A model generated the notes under the pieces. That model had not been told where the DNA came from and ran no database searches. It saw nothing but the letters and a program-made list of their open reading frames with translations. Positions 15,491-23,734 of a stretch of DNA of 29,975 nt are shown here, piece by piece. How positions within the stretch are numbered: the stretch's first letter is position 1; each line of letters begins with the position of its first letter. The translations under genes and the position numbers were made by a program. Origin of the DNA: JAAXXJ01 sp964412455 (GTDB lineage: Bacteria > Nitrospirota > UBA9217); contig CAYPOT010000047.1 in assembly GCA_964412455.1 (NCBI GenBank), positions 1 to 29,975 of the forward strand, read 5' to 3'.

Positions 15491-17467
15491 TCACTTTATC
15501 CTCCCGCCCTGCAGCACTTCCAGCATCTTGTCCCGCAGCGCGTCGATCCAATAGGGCTTTTGAATGAAGCCGTCCGGGCGGTCCTCCTTGAAACCCGAAA
15601 GAGCTGTGCTTTCATCATAGCCGCTGGAGATGATCACCTTGAGGCCGGGTATGAGCGTCCTGAGCTTGTTGAAGAGGTCCGTTTCGCCCGGCCCTGACAG
15701 CTGCACATTGAGGATGGCCAGTTGGATCCCGTCCTTCTGCTTCCTGGCGATCCGCAGCGCTTCGTCGGTGTTACCGGCCAGGAGAGGACGGTATCCCAGT
15801 TCGGTGAGCATGGTCTTGAGAAGCGGGTTGACGCGGGTCTCTTCATCAACAATAAGGACTGCCCCGAGAGAAACGGGCGACTGCTGTTTTCGGTCCGTTT
15901 CTGCTCCCCCCTCGCGGGGAAGGTAGATATGGAATGCCGCGCCCTTTCCCCGATCGCTCTCCACCGACAGGCAGCCTCCATGGTTCTGGATGACCCCCAG
16001 GGATGACGCCAGGCCGAGGCCGCGTCCCATGAACTTGGTGGTGTAGAAAGGTTCAAAGATCTTTTTCTGCATGTCGTGCGGGATCCCCGGCCCCGTATCG
16101 CTGATGCTCAGGTGCACATAGTCGCCCGAGGGATGCTGGCACAGGGAACATTCCCAGGAGGTCTTTCCGGGGACGTTCTCGGCCCTGATCTCGATCCGTC
16201 CCCCGGGCTTTTCCAGGGATTCCACCGCGTTGGTGATGATATTGATGATCACCTGGCCCAACTGGCTTTTGTCGGCGATAACGGGCCAGAGGCCGGCCGC
16301 CAGGGCCTCCTGGAGTTCGACGCCCGCCGGCAGTTCCTTGCGCATAAGGTCGACGGCGCTCTGGACGATCACGTCAAGCCTTATGGTTGCGCGTTCGTAG
16401 CTCCCCTGCCGGGAGTAGTCCAGGAGTTGGCGGGTGAGGCCGGCCATGCGTCGTGATGTTTCGATGATCGTAGCGGTGAACTCCCGTTCGCTGCTGCCGG
16501 GGGGGAGTTTTTCATTCAGCATCTGCGCGCACCCGAGGACCCCCATGAGCATGTTGTTGAAGTCATGAGCGACACCGCCGGCAAGGGTGGCGATGGACTG
16601 CTGCCGCTGCTGCTGGTGCAGGCGGGTTTCCAGGTCCCGCTGCCGTTTTTCGGATTGGAGCTTCCCGGTGACATCCATGAGCGTACCGATAATGGCCGGC
16701 CTGCCGTCGATCTCCGTGCTGCTCCCGAACGCCTCGATGTCGATCAACTCCCCGTCCTTACGCAGCCCCTTGTAAGTATAACGGACGCTCTTTTCCTCGC
16801 CGGACAGACGCTTGCGGTCGTTCTCGGCGACAAGAGCCCGGCTTTCCGGCGCGATGAGTTCGTGAGTGCTTTTCCCGAAGACGATCTCTTCCGGACTGGA
16901 ATAGCCGAAGATCTCGGCCAACTTGGGGTTCACATAGAGGAACTTGCCATCCCGGAGGATATAGATGCCGACGAGGCTTTGCTCCACCAGGCTGCGAAAA
17001 CGGGTCTCCGACTGCCGCAGGGCGTCCTCGGCCTTCTTGCTCTCGGTGATATCGCGGGCAAGGTGGACGGAGCCGCAGATCCTGCCCGTCCTGTCGCGGA
17101 GCGGGGAGACCGTGATCAGAAAGTCCCCGTCGAAATGCTCGAGATGACATTCGATGGAATGGGTCTTGCCGTCCTTGACGGTGCGCAGGTGCGGGCAATT
17201 CCCGGTCGGCCCTTCGCTTCGGCAGATATGACGATAACACAGTTCCCAGAGAAGGTCCTCGGGCCGTTTTCCGAACAGTTGAGCGAAAGCCTTGTTGACC
17301 TTGGTGATCCGCATGTCCAGATCGATCAGCGCGATCTGGTCCGGAATAGCGTCAAAGGTCAGCCCCCACTCTTCGAAGGAGTCTATCGGGAAGGGATCAC
17401 CCTGAACAGGTTGTTTGTGCGGGGTATTTTCCTGGTTCATTTCCTTTGCCTGGAAAGCGGGAAGCAT
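15491..17467 (-). CDS. Hybrid PAS histidine kinase with degenerate receiver
   Basis: A 658-aa soluble sensor kinase with no membrane segment. Domains: PAS about 33-145 (with Cys77, Cys82 and Cys91); PAS about 150-272; HisKA with His301 (AHDFNN); HATPase_c with N-box Asn413, DTGPGIP (457-463) and GRGLGL (481-486); and a C-terminal receiver about 535-652. A CSLC pair (440-443) sits just before the G1 box. In the receiver the acidic pair (IVDEE) and Lys637 (QKPY) are kept, but the phosphoacceptor position is Asn587 (LAILNVQL) instead of Asp. The receiver is thus probably a regulatory pseudo-receiver, and phosphate would go to a separate regulator, none of which is adjacent. A second ATG at 17440 is an alternative start; neither has a good ribosome site. 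Confidence 0.88.
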   Translation of the reverse strand: MLPAFQAKEMNQENTPHKQPVQGDPFPIDSFEEWGLTFDAIPDQIALIDLDMRITKVNKAFAQLFGKRPEDLLWELCYRHICRSEGPTGNCPHLRTVKDGKTHSIECHLEHFDGDFLITVSPLRDRTGRICGSVHLARDITESKKAEDALRQSETRFRSLVEQSLVGIYILRDGKFLYVNPKLAEIFGYSSPEEIVFGKSTHELIAPESRALVAENDRKRLSGEEKSVRYTYKGLRKDGELIDIEAFGSSTEIDGRPAIIGTLMDVTGKLQSEKRQRDLETRLHQQQRQQSIATLAGGVAHDFNNMLMGVLGCAQMLNEKLPPGSSEREFTATIIETSRRMAGLTRQLLDYSRQGSYERATIRLDVIVQSAVDLMRKELPAGVELQEALAAGLWPVIADKSQLGQVIINIITNAVESLEKPGGRIEIRAENVPGKTSWECSLCQHPSGDYVHLSISDTGPGIPHDMQKKIFEPFYTTKFMGRGLGLASSLGVIQNHGGCLSVESDRGKGAAFHIYLPREGGAETDRKQQSPVSLGAVLIVDEETRVNPLLKTMLTELGYRPLLAGNTDEALRIARKQKDGIQLAILNVQLSGPGETDLFNKLRTLIPGLKVIISSGYDESTALSGFKEDRPDGFIQKPYWIDALRDKMLEVLQGGRIK

Positions 17468-17602
17468 CTCAATGCGGACTTATTTTTGCGGAGTTACAGT
17501 TATTATATCAGATTATAATTATATCTTGCGTCTATTCCTGCCTCTGTTATCACCTGCTCGCACCACGTTTCAGTCCGGTACGATGGCCGATAAAGATAGC
17601 CC

Positions 17603-17630
17603 TTGAATAGCGCAAATCGTTGTGTTAAAT
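17603..17630 (+). promoter_or_regulatory. Possible sigma70 promoter of the TPR gene
   Basis: TTGAAT (17603-17608), a 16-bp spacer, then TTAAAT (17625-17630), each 4 of 6 to consensus. Transcription would start near 17637, about 24 nt before the favoured GTG. Confidence 0.4.
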
Positions 17631-17660
17631 TTGACACAGTCTTTTTGGGGAGGGGTTGTG

Positions 17661-18218
17661 GTGATCATAAGGCTCCTGTACGCGATCGCAGTGTTCTTTC
17701 TGTTCAGTACCGCTGCTTTTGCCGCGGAACCGGCTTCGTCCCGCGATTATCGGGCCGCAAATAAGTTTTTTTCCGCCGAAAAGTACAACGAAGCCCTCGC
17801 CCTTTATAAAAAGATACTTTCCTCTCCGCCGGCCGACCTCACCCCCGGCGACATCCATAACAAGATCGGAGATACCTTTTTCCGGCTCGCGAACTATCGT
17901 AGCGCGCTGGACGCCTATCGTCTGGCCATCCGGGACCAGAGGCCCGCGGACCGCGCGCAGACGCAGTACTGGATCGGCTTCTGCTCCTTCCTTGTAGGCC
18001 GCGACGCCGAGGCGGTGGATGAATTTCTGAAGATCCCGGCACTGTATCCCGACGCCAAGGTCTGGGGTTCCACGGCGTATTACTGGGCTGGCAGGGCCAG
18101 CGAACGATTGGGAAAGAAGGAGCAGGCGGCCGAGTATTACCGGAAGGCGGGCGGCAACGGCAAGTCGACCCAGGGAAAGTTTGCGAAGAAGAAGGCGGCT
18201 GCATTAAAGTCTGAATAG
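17661..18218 (+). CDS. Exported tetratricopeptide-repeat protein
   Basis: A 185-aa periplasmic or envelope-associated TPR protein. The signal peptide is VIIRLLYAIAVFFLFSTAAFA followed by AEP. Helical repeats follow: YRAANKFFSAEKYNEALALYKKIL, then DIHNKIGDTFFRLANYRSALDAYRLAI, then a pair around QYWIGFCSFLVGRDAEAVDEFLKI, and AYYWAGRASERLGKKEQAAEYYRKA. This resembles the YbgF/CpoB and BamD-like scaffolds but has no lipobox. The GTG at 17661 is chosen because GGGGAGGGG ends 5 nt before it; the longer GTG start at 17622 would put that site inside the gene and disrupt the signal peptide. It stands alone upstream of recN. Confidence 0.78.
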   Translation: MIIRLLYAIAVFFLFSTAAFAAEPASSRDYRAANKFFSAEKYNEALALYKKILSSPPADLTPGDIHNKIGDTFFRLANYRSALDAYRLAIRDQRPADRAQTQYWIGFCSFLVGRDAEAVDEFLKIPALYPDAKVWGSTAYYWAGRASERLGKKEQAAEYYRKAGGNGKSTQGKFAKKKAAALKSE

Positions 18219-18312
18219 CAGTCAGCAGTCAGCAGTCGACAGTCGCTAGTCGGGGATTGGCAGTCGGCAGTCGCTAGTCCATGACTTGACTGACGACTAT
18301 CGACTGACGACG
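18217..18312. repeat. Heptamer array of AGCAGTC type with inverted second half
   Basis: Nine phased 7-nt units from 18217 to 18279 (AGCAGTC three times, then GACAGTC, GCTAGTC, GGGGATT, GGCAGTC, GGCAGTC, GCTAGTC). The stretch 18288-18312 reads GACTGACGACTATCGACTG, the same units on the other strand. The halves can pair as a long imperfect hairpin, followed by GGTTTTT, so it may also end transcription of the TPR gene. Bases 3-17 of the window (GATAGTCGACTG) look like part of the same family. Confidence 0.8.
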
Positions 18313-18338
18313 GTTTTTCCGGGACCCTTTTTAACATC

Positions 18339-20039
18339 ATGCTCAAAGAACTGAACATAAAGAACTTCGCTATCATCGACCAGCTCCGCGTGGAGTTCGG
18401 GCCGGGGCTGAACGTGTTCACCGGCGAGACCGGCGCGGGCAAATCAATCGTGGTGGACGCGCTGAACCTGGCGCTGGGAGAGCGGGCGAGCACGGACCTC
18501 GTCCGCACTGGCAGCCCCGAGGCGGTGGTGGAGGCGGCCTTCGAGCTTAACGGCCTGGGGTCCGTCGCGGTCACCGGTATCCTCAGCGAACAGGGGATCG
18601 CGGCCGCGGCCGGCGAGGACCTCATCGTGCGCCGGGTCATCTCCACGACGGGAAAAAGCAAAGTGTATATCAACGGCAGCCTCGCGAACCTTGCGACCCT
18701 GGCCGCGCTTGGTGCCCATCTCGCCGATATCCACGGCCAGCACGAGCACCAGTCCCTGCTTGCGGTGGACCAGCAGATGGACATGCTTGATTCCTTCGGC
18801 GGCCTGCTTAAGAACCGCGACGCCTTCGCCGCTTCGTACAAACAGCTGCACGAACTCCGTAAGCAGCTCGGAGAGCTTGAAGCGGGAGAGCGGGAAAAGG
18901 CCCAGCGCGAGGACCTGCTCCGCTACCAGGCGAACGAGATCGAGGCCGCCCGCCTGAAGGAAGGCGAGGACGAAGCGCTTGCCAACGAACAGCGGGTGCT
19001 GGCGAACTCCGAGAAGCTGGCGGGCCTCGCCGCGTCGGCCGACGAGACGCTCCATTCCTCGGAAGGATCGGCACTGGCGGCCCTCAAGCGCGCTGCTGGG
19101 AACGTGCGGGACATCGCGGCGATAGACAACAAACTTGGCCCGGTGCTGGAACTGCTGGAGTCCGGCAGGGCCCAGGTCGAAGAAGCGGCGCGCGAGATCG
19201 CTTCCTATGCCGAGCGGGTGGAGTTCGATCCCAACCGGCTCGAAGCGATCGGCGACCGGATGGATCTGATCCAGAAGCTTAAGAAAAAGTACGGCGGAAC
19301 GATCCCGGAGATCATCGCCTTCGGAGCGCATGCCGCGGCGGAGCTCGAAAAGATCGAGAAGAGCGGCGAGGAGATGGAGCGGCTTCGGAAGGAGATCGAC
19401 GGGCTCAAGACCGGGATCACGCTGAAGGCGAAGGATCTGACGAAGAAGCGGACTGCCGCGGCGAAGGAACTGGAGAAGAAGGTCGAAGGAGAGCTCGGCC
19501 ACCTGGGCATGAAGAAGACGACCTTTGTCGTGAAGATCGTCCAGGAACCCGGGGACGACACGACCGACGGGCTCCGCGTGGGCGCCCGCGGCGCCGACAA
19601 GGTGGAGTTCCTGATCTCGCCGAACCCCGGCGAAGAGCCGAGGCCGCTGGCGAAGATCGCCTCGGGCGGGGAACTGTCGCGCATCATGCTTGCGCTCAAG
19701 ACCATCCTGGTCGAGGGCGACCCCATCCCGACCCTGGTCTTCGACGAAGTGGACGCGGGCATCGGCGGCGCCGTGGCCGAGGAGGTCGGGAAAAAGCTCA
19801 GGAAGATCGCGTCCCGTCGGCAGGTCTTCTGCATCACCCACCTGGCCCAGATCGCGAGCATGGCGATGAGCCATTACGGAGTCGCGAAGGCCGTCAAGAA
19901 GGACCGCACCAGCACCGAAGTGCGGCTTCTCGACCCGAAGGAACGGGTCGATGAGATCGCGCGCATGCTGGGCGGCAAGACCATCACCGACGCCACGATC
20001 AAACATGCCGAGGAGATGATCGAGCGGGGAGCCGTTTAA
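18339..20039 (+). CDS. recN: DNA repair protein RecN
   Basis: A 566-aa SMC-like ATPase acting early in double-strand-break repair. The N-terminal ATPase half has MLKELNIKNFAIIDQL and Walker A GETGAGKS (29-36), plus IHGQHEHQSLL near 130. A long coiled coil occupies about 160-370. The C-terminal half has the signature SGGELSR, Walker B LVFDEVDAGIGG and the D/H-loop CITHLAQIA. Length matches the family. No ribosome site is clear before the ATG, and no LexA-type box could be identified in the heptamer-rich leader. Confidence 0.97.
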   Translation: MLKELNIKNFAIIDQLRVEFGPGLNVFTGETGAGKSIVVDALNLALGERASTDLVRTGSPEAVVEAAFELNGLGSVAVTGILSEQGIAAAAGEDLIVRRVISTTGKSKVYINGSLANLATLAALGAHLADIHGQHEHQSLLAVDQQMDMLDSFGGLLKNRDAFAASYKQLHELRKQLGELEAGEREKAQREDLLRYQANEIEAARLKEGEDEALANEQRVLANSEKLAGLAASADETLHSSEGSALAALKRAAGNVRDIAAIDNKLGPVLELLESGRAQVEEAAREIASYAERVEFDPNRLEAIGDRMDLIQKLKKKYGGTIPEIIAFGAHAAAELEKIEKSGEEMERLRKEIDGLKTGITLKAKDLTKKRTAAAKELEKKVEGELGHLGMKKTTFVVKIVQEPGDDTTDGLRVGARGADKVEFLISPNPGEEPRPLAKIASGGELSRIMLALKTILVEGDPIPTLVFDEVDAGIGGAVAEEVGKKLRKIASRRQVFCITHLAQIASMAMSHYGVAKAVKKDRTSTEVRLLDPKERVDEIARMLGGKTITDATIKHAEEMIERGAV

Positions 20040-20044
20040 CGGCA

Positions 20045-20072
20045 GTGCGGAGTGCCGAGTGTGGAGTGCGGA
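20045..20072. repeat. Four tandem GTGCGGA heptamers
   Basis: Units GTGCGGA, GTGCCGA, GTGTGGA and GTGCGGA start at 20045, 20052, 20059 and 20066. This is the same family as 13635-13662, here between recN and cysK just before the cysK ribosome site. Confidence 0.85.
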
Positions 20073-20098
20073 GTAACGGCAGGAGAAAGGAAAGAACA

Positions 20099-21037
20099 AT
20101 GGCTAAGATCAAAAGCATTCTGAGCATGATCGGCAACACACCCATGGTAAAACTTGCCCGCATGAGCGGTCCGTCCGACGCGGAGGTGTGGGTGAAGCTT
20201 GAAGGATTCAATCCCGGCGGGAGCGTGAAGGACCGCATCGCCCTCTCCATGGTCGAGGACGCGGAACGGCGGGGCAGGCTGACAAAGGGCATGAAGATCG
20301 TGGAGCCCACGAGCGGCAACACCGGCATCGGCCTCGCCATGGTCGCGGCGGTGAAGGGCTATCCCATTGTCCTCACCATGCCCGAGTCCATGAGCATGGA
20401 GCGCAGACAGCTGCTGCAAGCCTACGGCGCGGAGCTCGTGCTTACGCCGGCGGCCAAGGGCATGAAAGGCGCCCTGGAAAAGGCGGCGGAGATCGCGGCC
20501 TCGGGCAAGGAATATTTCCTGCCGCAGCAGTTCGAGAATCCCGCGAACCCCATGATCCATCGCCAGACCACGGCCCGTGAGATTATCGACTTTATGGGAG
20601 GAAGGCGCTTCGAGGCTTTCGTTGCCGGCGTCGGCACGGGCGGCACGATCACGGGTGTGGGCGAGGTGCTCAGGAAAAAATTCAAAGACATCAGGATCAT
20701 TGCCGTGGAGCCGTCGGCGTCACCGGTGCTCTCTGGCGGGCAGCCGGGCCCCCATCCCATCCAGGGCATCGGCGCGGGCTTCGTGCCGAAGGTCCTGAAC
20801 ACCAAAGTGTATCATGAGATCATCCAGGTGACGGCCGACGAGGCAAAGGCGACAACGAGGCGGCTGGCGAAGGAAGAAGGGCTGCTCGTCGGCATCTCGT
20901 CCGGCGCGGCCTGCTTCGCGGCCCTCCAGGTCGCGGCAAAGCTCGGCAGGGGCAAGCGCGTCGTCACCATGCTCCCCGACGGCGGCGAGCGGTACCTGTC
21001 GATGGGGGTGTTCGGGACTGCGGATGGAAAAGCTTGA
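20099..21037 (+). CDS. cysK: Cysteine synthase (O-acetylserine sulfhydrylase)
   Basis: A 312-aa PLP enzyme joining O-acetylserine and sulfide to give cysteine. The PLP lysine is Lys44 in GGSVKDRIA. The substrate loop TSGNTG is at 71-76, and the phosphate loop GTGGTITG lies near 175-185. The PQQFENPANP segment and C-terminal SSGAA favour the CysK type over CysM. The ATG at 20099 is set by AGGAGAAAGGA upstream; a TTG/GTG extension into the heptamer array is unlikely. No serine acetyltransferase gene is adjacent. The next gene encodes a cysteine desulfurase, which uses this enzyme's product. Confidence 0.95.
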   Translation: MAKIKSILSMIGNTPMVKLARMSGPSDAEVWVKLEGFNPGGSVKDRIALSMVEDAERRGRLTKGMKIVEPTSGNTGIGLAMVAAVKGYPIVLTMPESMSMERRQLLQAYGAELVLTPAAKGMKGALEKAAEIAASGKEYFLPQQFENPANPMIHRQTTAREIIDFMGGRRFEAFVAGVGTGGTITGVGEVLRKKFKDIRIIAVEPSASPVLSGGQPGPHPIQGIGAGFVPKVLNTKVYHEIIQVTADEAKATTRRLAKEEGLLVGISSGAACFAALQVAAKLGRGKRVVTMLPDGGERYLSMGVFGTADGKA

Positions 21038-21270
21038 ACCGCAGAGGACGCAGAGGACGTCAAAAAAAATATAATTCTGCGAACCGCGATGGCGCGAGGA
21101 ACGCGAAGAACGTCAAAAGTAAAAAGGGAGATTTTTTCTAACACAAGACCTTAAGATTTTCTTTGCGTTCTTTGCGGCTTTGTGTGCAAAGCTTATTGCT
21201 TCTGTCCTTTCCGGATTAGATTGTTGATTATAATTTAGGCTTTATGTATTCCCTCTGCGTCCTCTGCGGT
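21038..21270. repeat. Nested inverted 9-nt tandem repeats between cysK and nifS
   Basis: ACCGCAGAGGACGCAGAGG at 21038-21056 is exactly complementary to CCTCTGCGTCCTCTGCGGT at 21252-21270. Each arm holds two 9-nt units. Inside lies a second, looser pair: CGCGAGGAACGCGAAGAACG near 21093-21113 against TTCTTTGCGTTCTTTGCGG near 21159-21177. The gap holds no gene. Its right arm ends 11 bp before the desulfurase ATG and supplies the weak GGTGAGAAG ribosome site. Confidence 0.85.
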
Positions 21271-21281
21271 GAGAAGATCTT

Positions 21282-22406
21282 ATGAATCGCATTTACCTCG
21301 ACTACAACGCCAGCACGCCCATCGCTCTGAAAGTTCTCGAAGCGATGATGCCGTATTTGACCTCAAAATACGGCAACCCTTCGTCCAGCCACAACTTCGG
21401 CGTCGAGTGCCGTGCAGCCATCGAACAGGCGCGGGAGCAGGTCGCGAACCTTCTGGGCTGCGACGCGTCGGAGATCGTCTTTACGAGCGGCGCCACCGAA
21501 TCGAACAACATGGTCGTCAAAGGGATAGCCAAAGCCGCGGGCAAGGGAAAGCACTTCATCACCTCGCAGATAGAACATCCGGCTGTGCTTGAGCCCTGCC
21601 GCCATATCGATCGCTTCGGATACCGGGTCACCTATCTCCCCGTCGACCGGTACGGGCTGGTTGACCCTGACGCTCTCTCGAAGGCCATTACGCCGGATAC
21701 GGCGCTGGTGACCATCATGCACTCGAACAACGAGGTCGGCACGGTGCAGGACATCGCAGGCCTTGCGAGGATCGCCGCGGCGAACGGCGTGCCGTTCCAC
21801 ACCGACGCCGCCCAGAGCGTGGGAAAGATTCCCTGCCGGGTGAATGACCTCGGAGTGGATTTTCTGACCGTGGCGGGCCACAAGTTCTACGCTCCGAAAG
21901 GAGTTGGCGCGCTGTACATCCGGAAGGGCACGAAACTGCCGCCGATGCTGCACGGAGCGGGCCACGAACATGGGATGCGGCCGGGCACGGAGAACCTCGC
22001 GAGCGTTGTCGGTCTCGGCGCGGCATGTGAGCTCGCGGGGACAATGATCGAAAGCGAAGGACCCCGCCAGAAGAAGCTCGGACAGCGGTTGTTCGACGGC
22101 CTTAAGAATGCGGGGCTCAAGGTCCATCTGAACGGCCATCCCGACCGGAAGCTCCCGAACACCTGGAACATCAGCTTCGAGGGACATGACGCAGCCGCGC
22201 TGATGGACGCGCTCGGCAAGGACATCGCCGTCTCTCCCGGGGCCGCCTGCCACGGCGACACGGTGAACGCCTCCCACGTGCTGGTCGCCATGGGTTTACC
22301 GACGGCGTTCAGCCGCGGGGCGATTCGGTTCAGCCTGGGCAGGGAAACGACGGAGGCGGAGATAAATGAAGTAGTGGAGTTGTTGAAACGAAAGGCAAAG
22401 CTATAA
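21282..22406 (+). CDS. Cysteine desulfurase (NifS/IscS family)
   Basis: A 374-aa PLP enzyme taking sulfur from cysteine for iron-sulfur clusters or thio-modification. It opens with the family hallmark IYLDYNASTP. His99 (QIEHP), PLP Lys201 (AGHKFYAPKG) and the persulfide Cys323 (SPGAACHGD) are present at positions equivalent to IscS His104, Lys206 and Cys328. The SPGAACHGD loop is closer to NifS-type enzymes than to E. coli IscS (SSGSAC). No scaffold (IscU/NifU) gene follows. A copy of its last 30 codons occurs as a broken fragment at 24123-24215. Confidence 0.94.
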   Translation: MNRIYLDYNASTPIALKVLEAMMPYLTSKYGNPSSSHNFGVECRAAIEQAREQVANLLGCDASEIVFTSGATESNNMVVKGIAKAAGKGKHFITSQIEHPAVLEPCRHIDRFGYRVTYLPVDRYGLVDPDALSKAITPDTALVTIMHSNNEVGTVQDIAGLARIAAANGVPFHTDAAQSVGKIPCRVNDLGVDFLTVAGHKFYAPKGVGALYIRKGTKLPPMLHGAGHEHGMRPGTENLASVVGLGAACELAGTMIESEGPRQKKLGQRLFDGLKNAGLKVHLNGHPDRKLPNTWNISFEGHDAAALMDALGKDIAVSPGAACHGDTVNASHVLVAMGLPTAFSRGAIRFSLGRETTEAEINEVVELLKRKAKL

Positions 22407-22426
22407 TCTGACCTATGAGTGAGTAA

Positions 22427-22561
22427 GTTCTGCCGGGTCTCGCTGAGCATGTTGCAAAGGAGGTGGTAAAGGGCCTTCGCCAGCGCAGCGTCAACCCTCG
22501 GTACCAGTTTGCCGATCTGAGACCGAGCGGTGTAATCCTTTCCCGAAATGTGATAACATGA
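22427..22561 (+). other. Short open stretch, possible gene remnant
   Basis: A 44-codon frame without stops and without a good start, with protein-like composition (LAEHVAKEVVKGLRQRSVNP). It ends just before the DUF4160 gene. I do not recognise it. It may be the tail of a decayed gene or chance. Confidence 0.2.
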
Positions 22562-22584
22562 TAATATAGATGAAAAGGAAAGCC

Positions 22585-22821
22585 ATGCCGACTGTATTGA
22601 GAATAAAGTCGTTTCGGTTCCATTTCTATTCCGACGAGATGCGTGAGCCGGCGCATATTCACGTAGACACTCCTGACGGTGAATGTAAATTCTGGCTTGA
22701 ACCGATACGGCTGGCCAGGAACAAAGGCGTCTCGCCTCAAATCATTCGGGAAATAGAACGGTTGGTTTTTGAACACCAAACCTTCTTGAAGGAGAAATAT
22801 TATGAACGCCATAACCGCTGA
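22585..22821 (+). CDS. DUF4160 protein
   Basis: A 78-aa small protein with the family pattern MPTVLRIKSFRFHFYSDE followed by EPAHIHV and a C-terminal helix. DUF4160 proteins are usually encoded with a DUF2442 protein, as here, and the pair is often found among toxin-antitoxin-like accessory genes, but its biochemical role is not established to my knowledge. The ATG at 22585 is chosen because AAGGA lies just upstream and other family members begin MPTVLRI; an ATG at 22570 would add five residues. The last 20 bases overlap the next gene, so the two are translationally coupled. Confidence 0.85.
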   Translation: MPTVLRIKSFRFHFYSDEMREPAHIHVDTPDGECKFWLEPIRLARNKGVSPQIIREIERLVFEHQTFLKEKYYERHNR

Positions 22822-23068
22822 AAAAGAGACGACCGTCGAGGCGGCCGCAATACGAGCCTGGACGGAGGGGAGAAGGATATTCGTGGAGCTTACCGACGGA
22901 CGGATCATCGGGTTTCCCGCCGACAGGTTCAAAATCCTGAAAAGCGCGACCGACGAACAACTAAAGGAGGTATCGCTGCGTTTGAACGGTTTTGCGCTCC
23001 GATGGGAATCCCTGGACGAGGACATCACGGTGAAGGGTGTTGTAGACGGCAATTTCCAGTTGCCGTGA
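22802..23068 (+). CDS. DUF2442 protein
   Basis: An 88-aa small protein with the DUF2442 core: FVELTDGRIIGFPADRFKIL, then a helix (SATDEQLKEVSLRLNGFALRW) and the ending ESLDEDITVKGVV. A strong AAGGAG ribosome site sits inside the end of the DUF4160 gene, 20 bp overlapped. DUF2442 proteins are commonly paired with DUF4160 and with short toxin-like genes; by analogy this may be the antitoxin-like or partner subunit. Function is unknown. Confidence 0.85.
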   Translation: MNAITAEKETTVEAAAIRAWTEGRRIFVELTDGRIIGFPADRFKILKSATDEQLKEVSLRLNGFALRWESLDEDITVKGVVDGNFQLP

Positions 23069-23462
23069 TCTGATGAGCGCGCTGAGAAAATATTTCGGCC
23101 TGGAAAAAGTCATCGTGACTGCCAAATAGCTGTCCAACTCAGAGCAGCCGCGGGGCAGTATGAACAACGGCAGAGAGGTCAAATGCACCGGACTGCTTGG
23201 TCTTAGAATCCCTCAGAACAAACGAACAAGGCCGGTTTGGAAGTGAAGCAATTCATCTTTGACCAGCATCTTTTTTATCCAAAGCGGCCTCATCGATTTT
23301 CTGGAATGGCGTGGCAGATAGTGACGTTCCTGTTCAGGGCCCTTAGCTTTTGACAAACAATGAAAACGCTTCTGAAAATGCAATTAGGCGTAAATGCACG
23401 GAGAAAGACGCGACCCTGAAGATTCCGGCCCCTGGAAATCAGAAGCCCATGGGAGGTGCTCT
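23069..23462. other. Intergenic gap, no supported gene
   Basis: About 390 bp after DUF2442. A tiny frame at 23073-23129 encodes LRKYFGLEKV; nearly the same 21-nt sequence occurs after the Omp85 gene (11297-11317; 18 of 21 bases match). Otherwise I see only disrupted, AT-richer sequence, likely decayed accessory DNA. Confidence 0.4.
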
Positions 23463-23615
23463 ATGGAAAAGAAAATTGATGCGGTGAAATTGATGCGTGA
23501 CATAAGGGCGAAATTGGGGGAGAAATACGCCAAGTCCCAAAAAGATGAATTGCGGGAGTTAAAGGAAAAGTTTGGACACTTGAGAAAGAAAAAAGATGTC
23601 GCGCATGCGAAATAG
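23463..23615 (+). CDS. Small charged helical protein, unknown
   Basis: A 50-aa, Lys/Glu-rich, probably all-helical protein (MEKKIDAVKLMRDIRAKL, then a KDELRELKEKFGHL coil). The ATG follows GGGAGG with 5 nt spacing, which supports real translation. The DAVKLMRDIR start recalls short antitoxin-like proteins, but I cannot name a family and no toxin gene follows. A 28-codon frame at 23625-23711 downstream has no ribosome site and is not called. Confidence 0.5.
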   Translation: MEKKIDAVKLMRDIRAKLGEKYAKSQKDELRELKEKFGHLRKKKDVAHAK

Positions 23616-23734
23616 TATGTAAGTATGGCAAAAGATTTACCTTGTCTATCGGGCCTTGAAAATGTTGGGTTTAAAGGCATAGACCAACCTGCGCCGTTGA
23701 AGGCGGAATAGAAGTAAGACAATGACACTGAACA

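Noticed and set aside
18217..18312. CRISPR-like array
   Set aside because: Units are 7 nt with no unique spacers, and no cas genes are present.
18444..20099. 551-codon open frame opposite recN
   Set aside because: recN is unambiguous on the plus strand; the antisense protein is rich in Arg, His and Asp with no recognisable motif.
23625..23711. 28-codon frame between the two small unknown genes
   Set aside because: Very short, no ribosome site, no recognisable motif.
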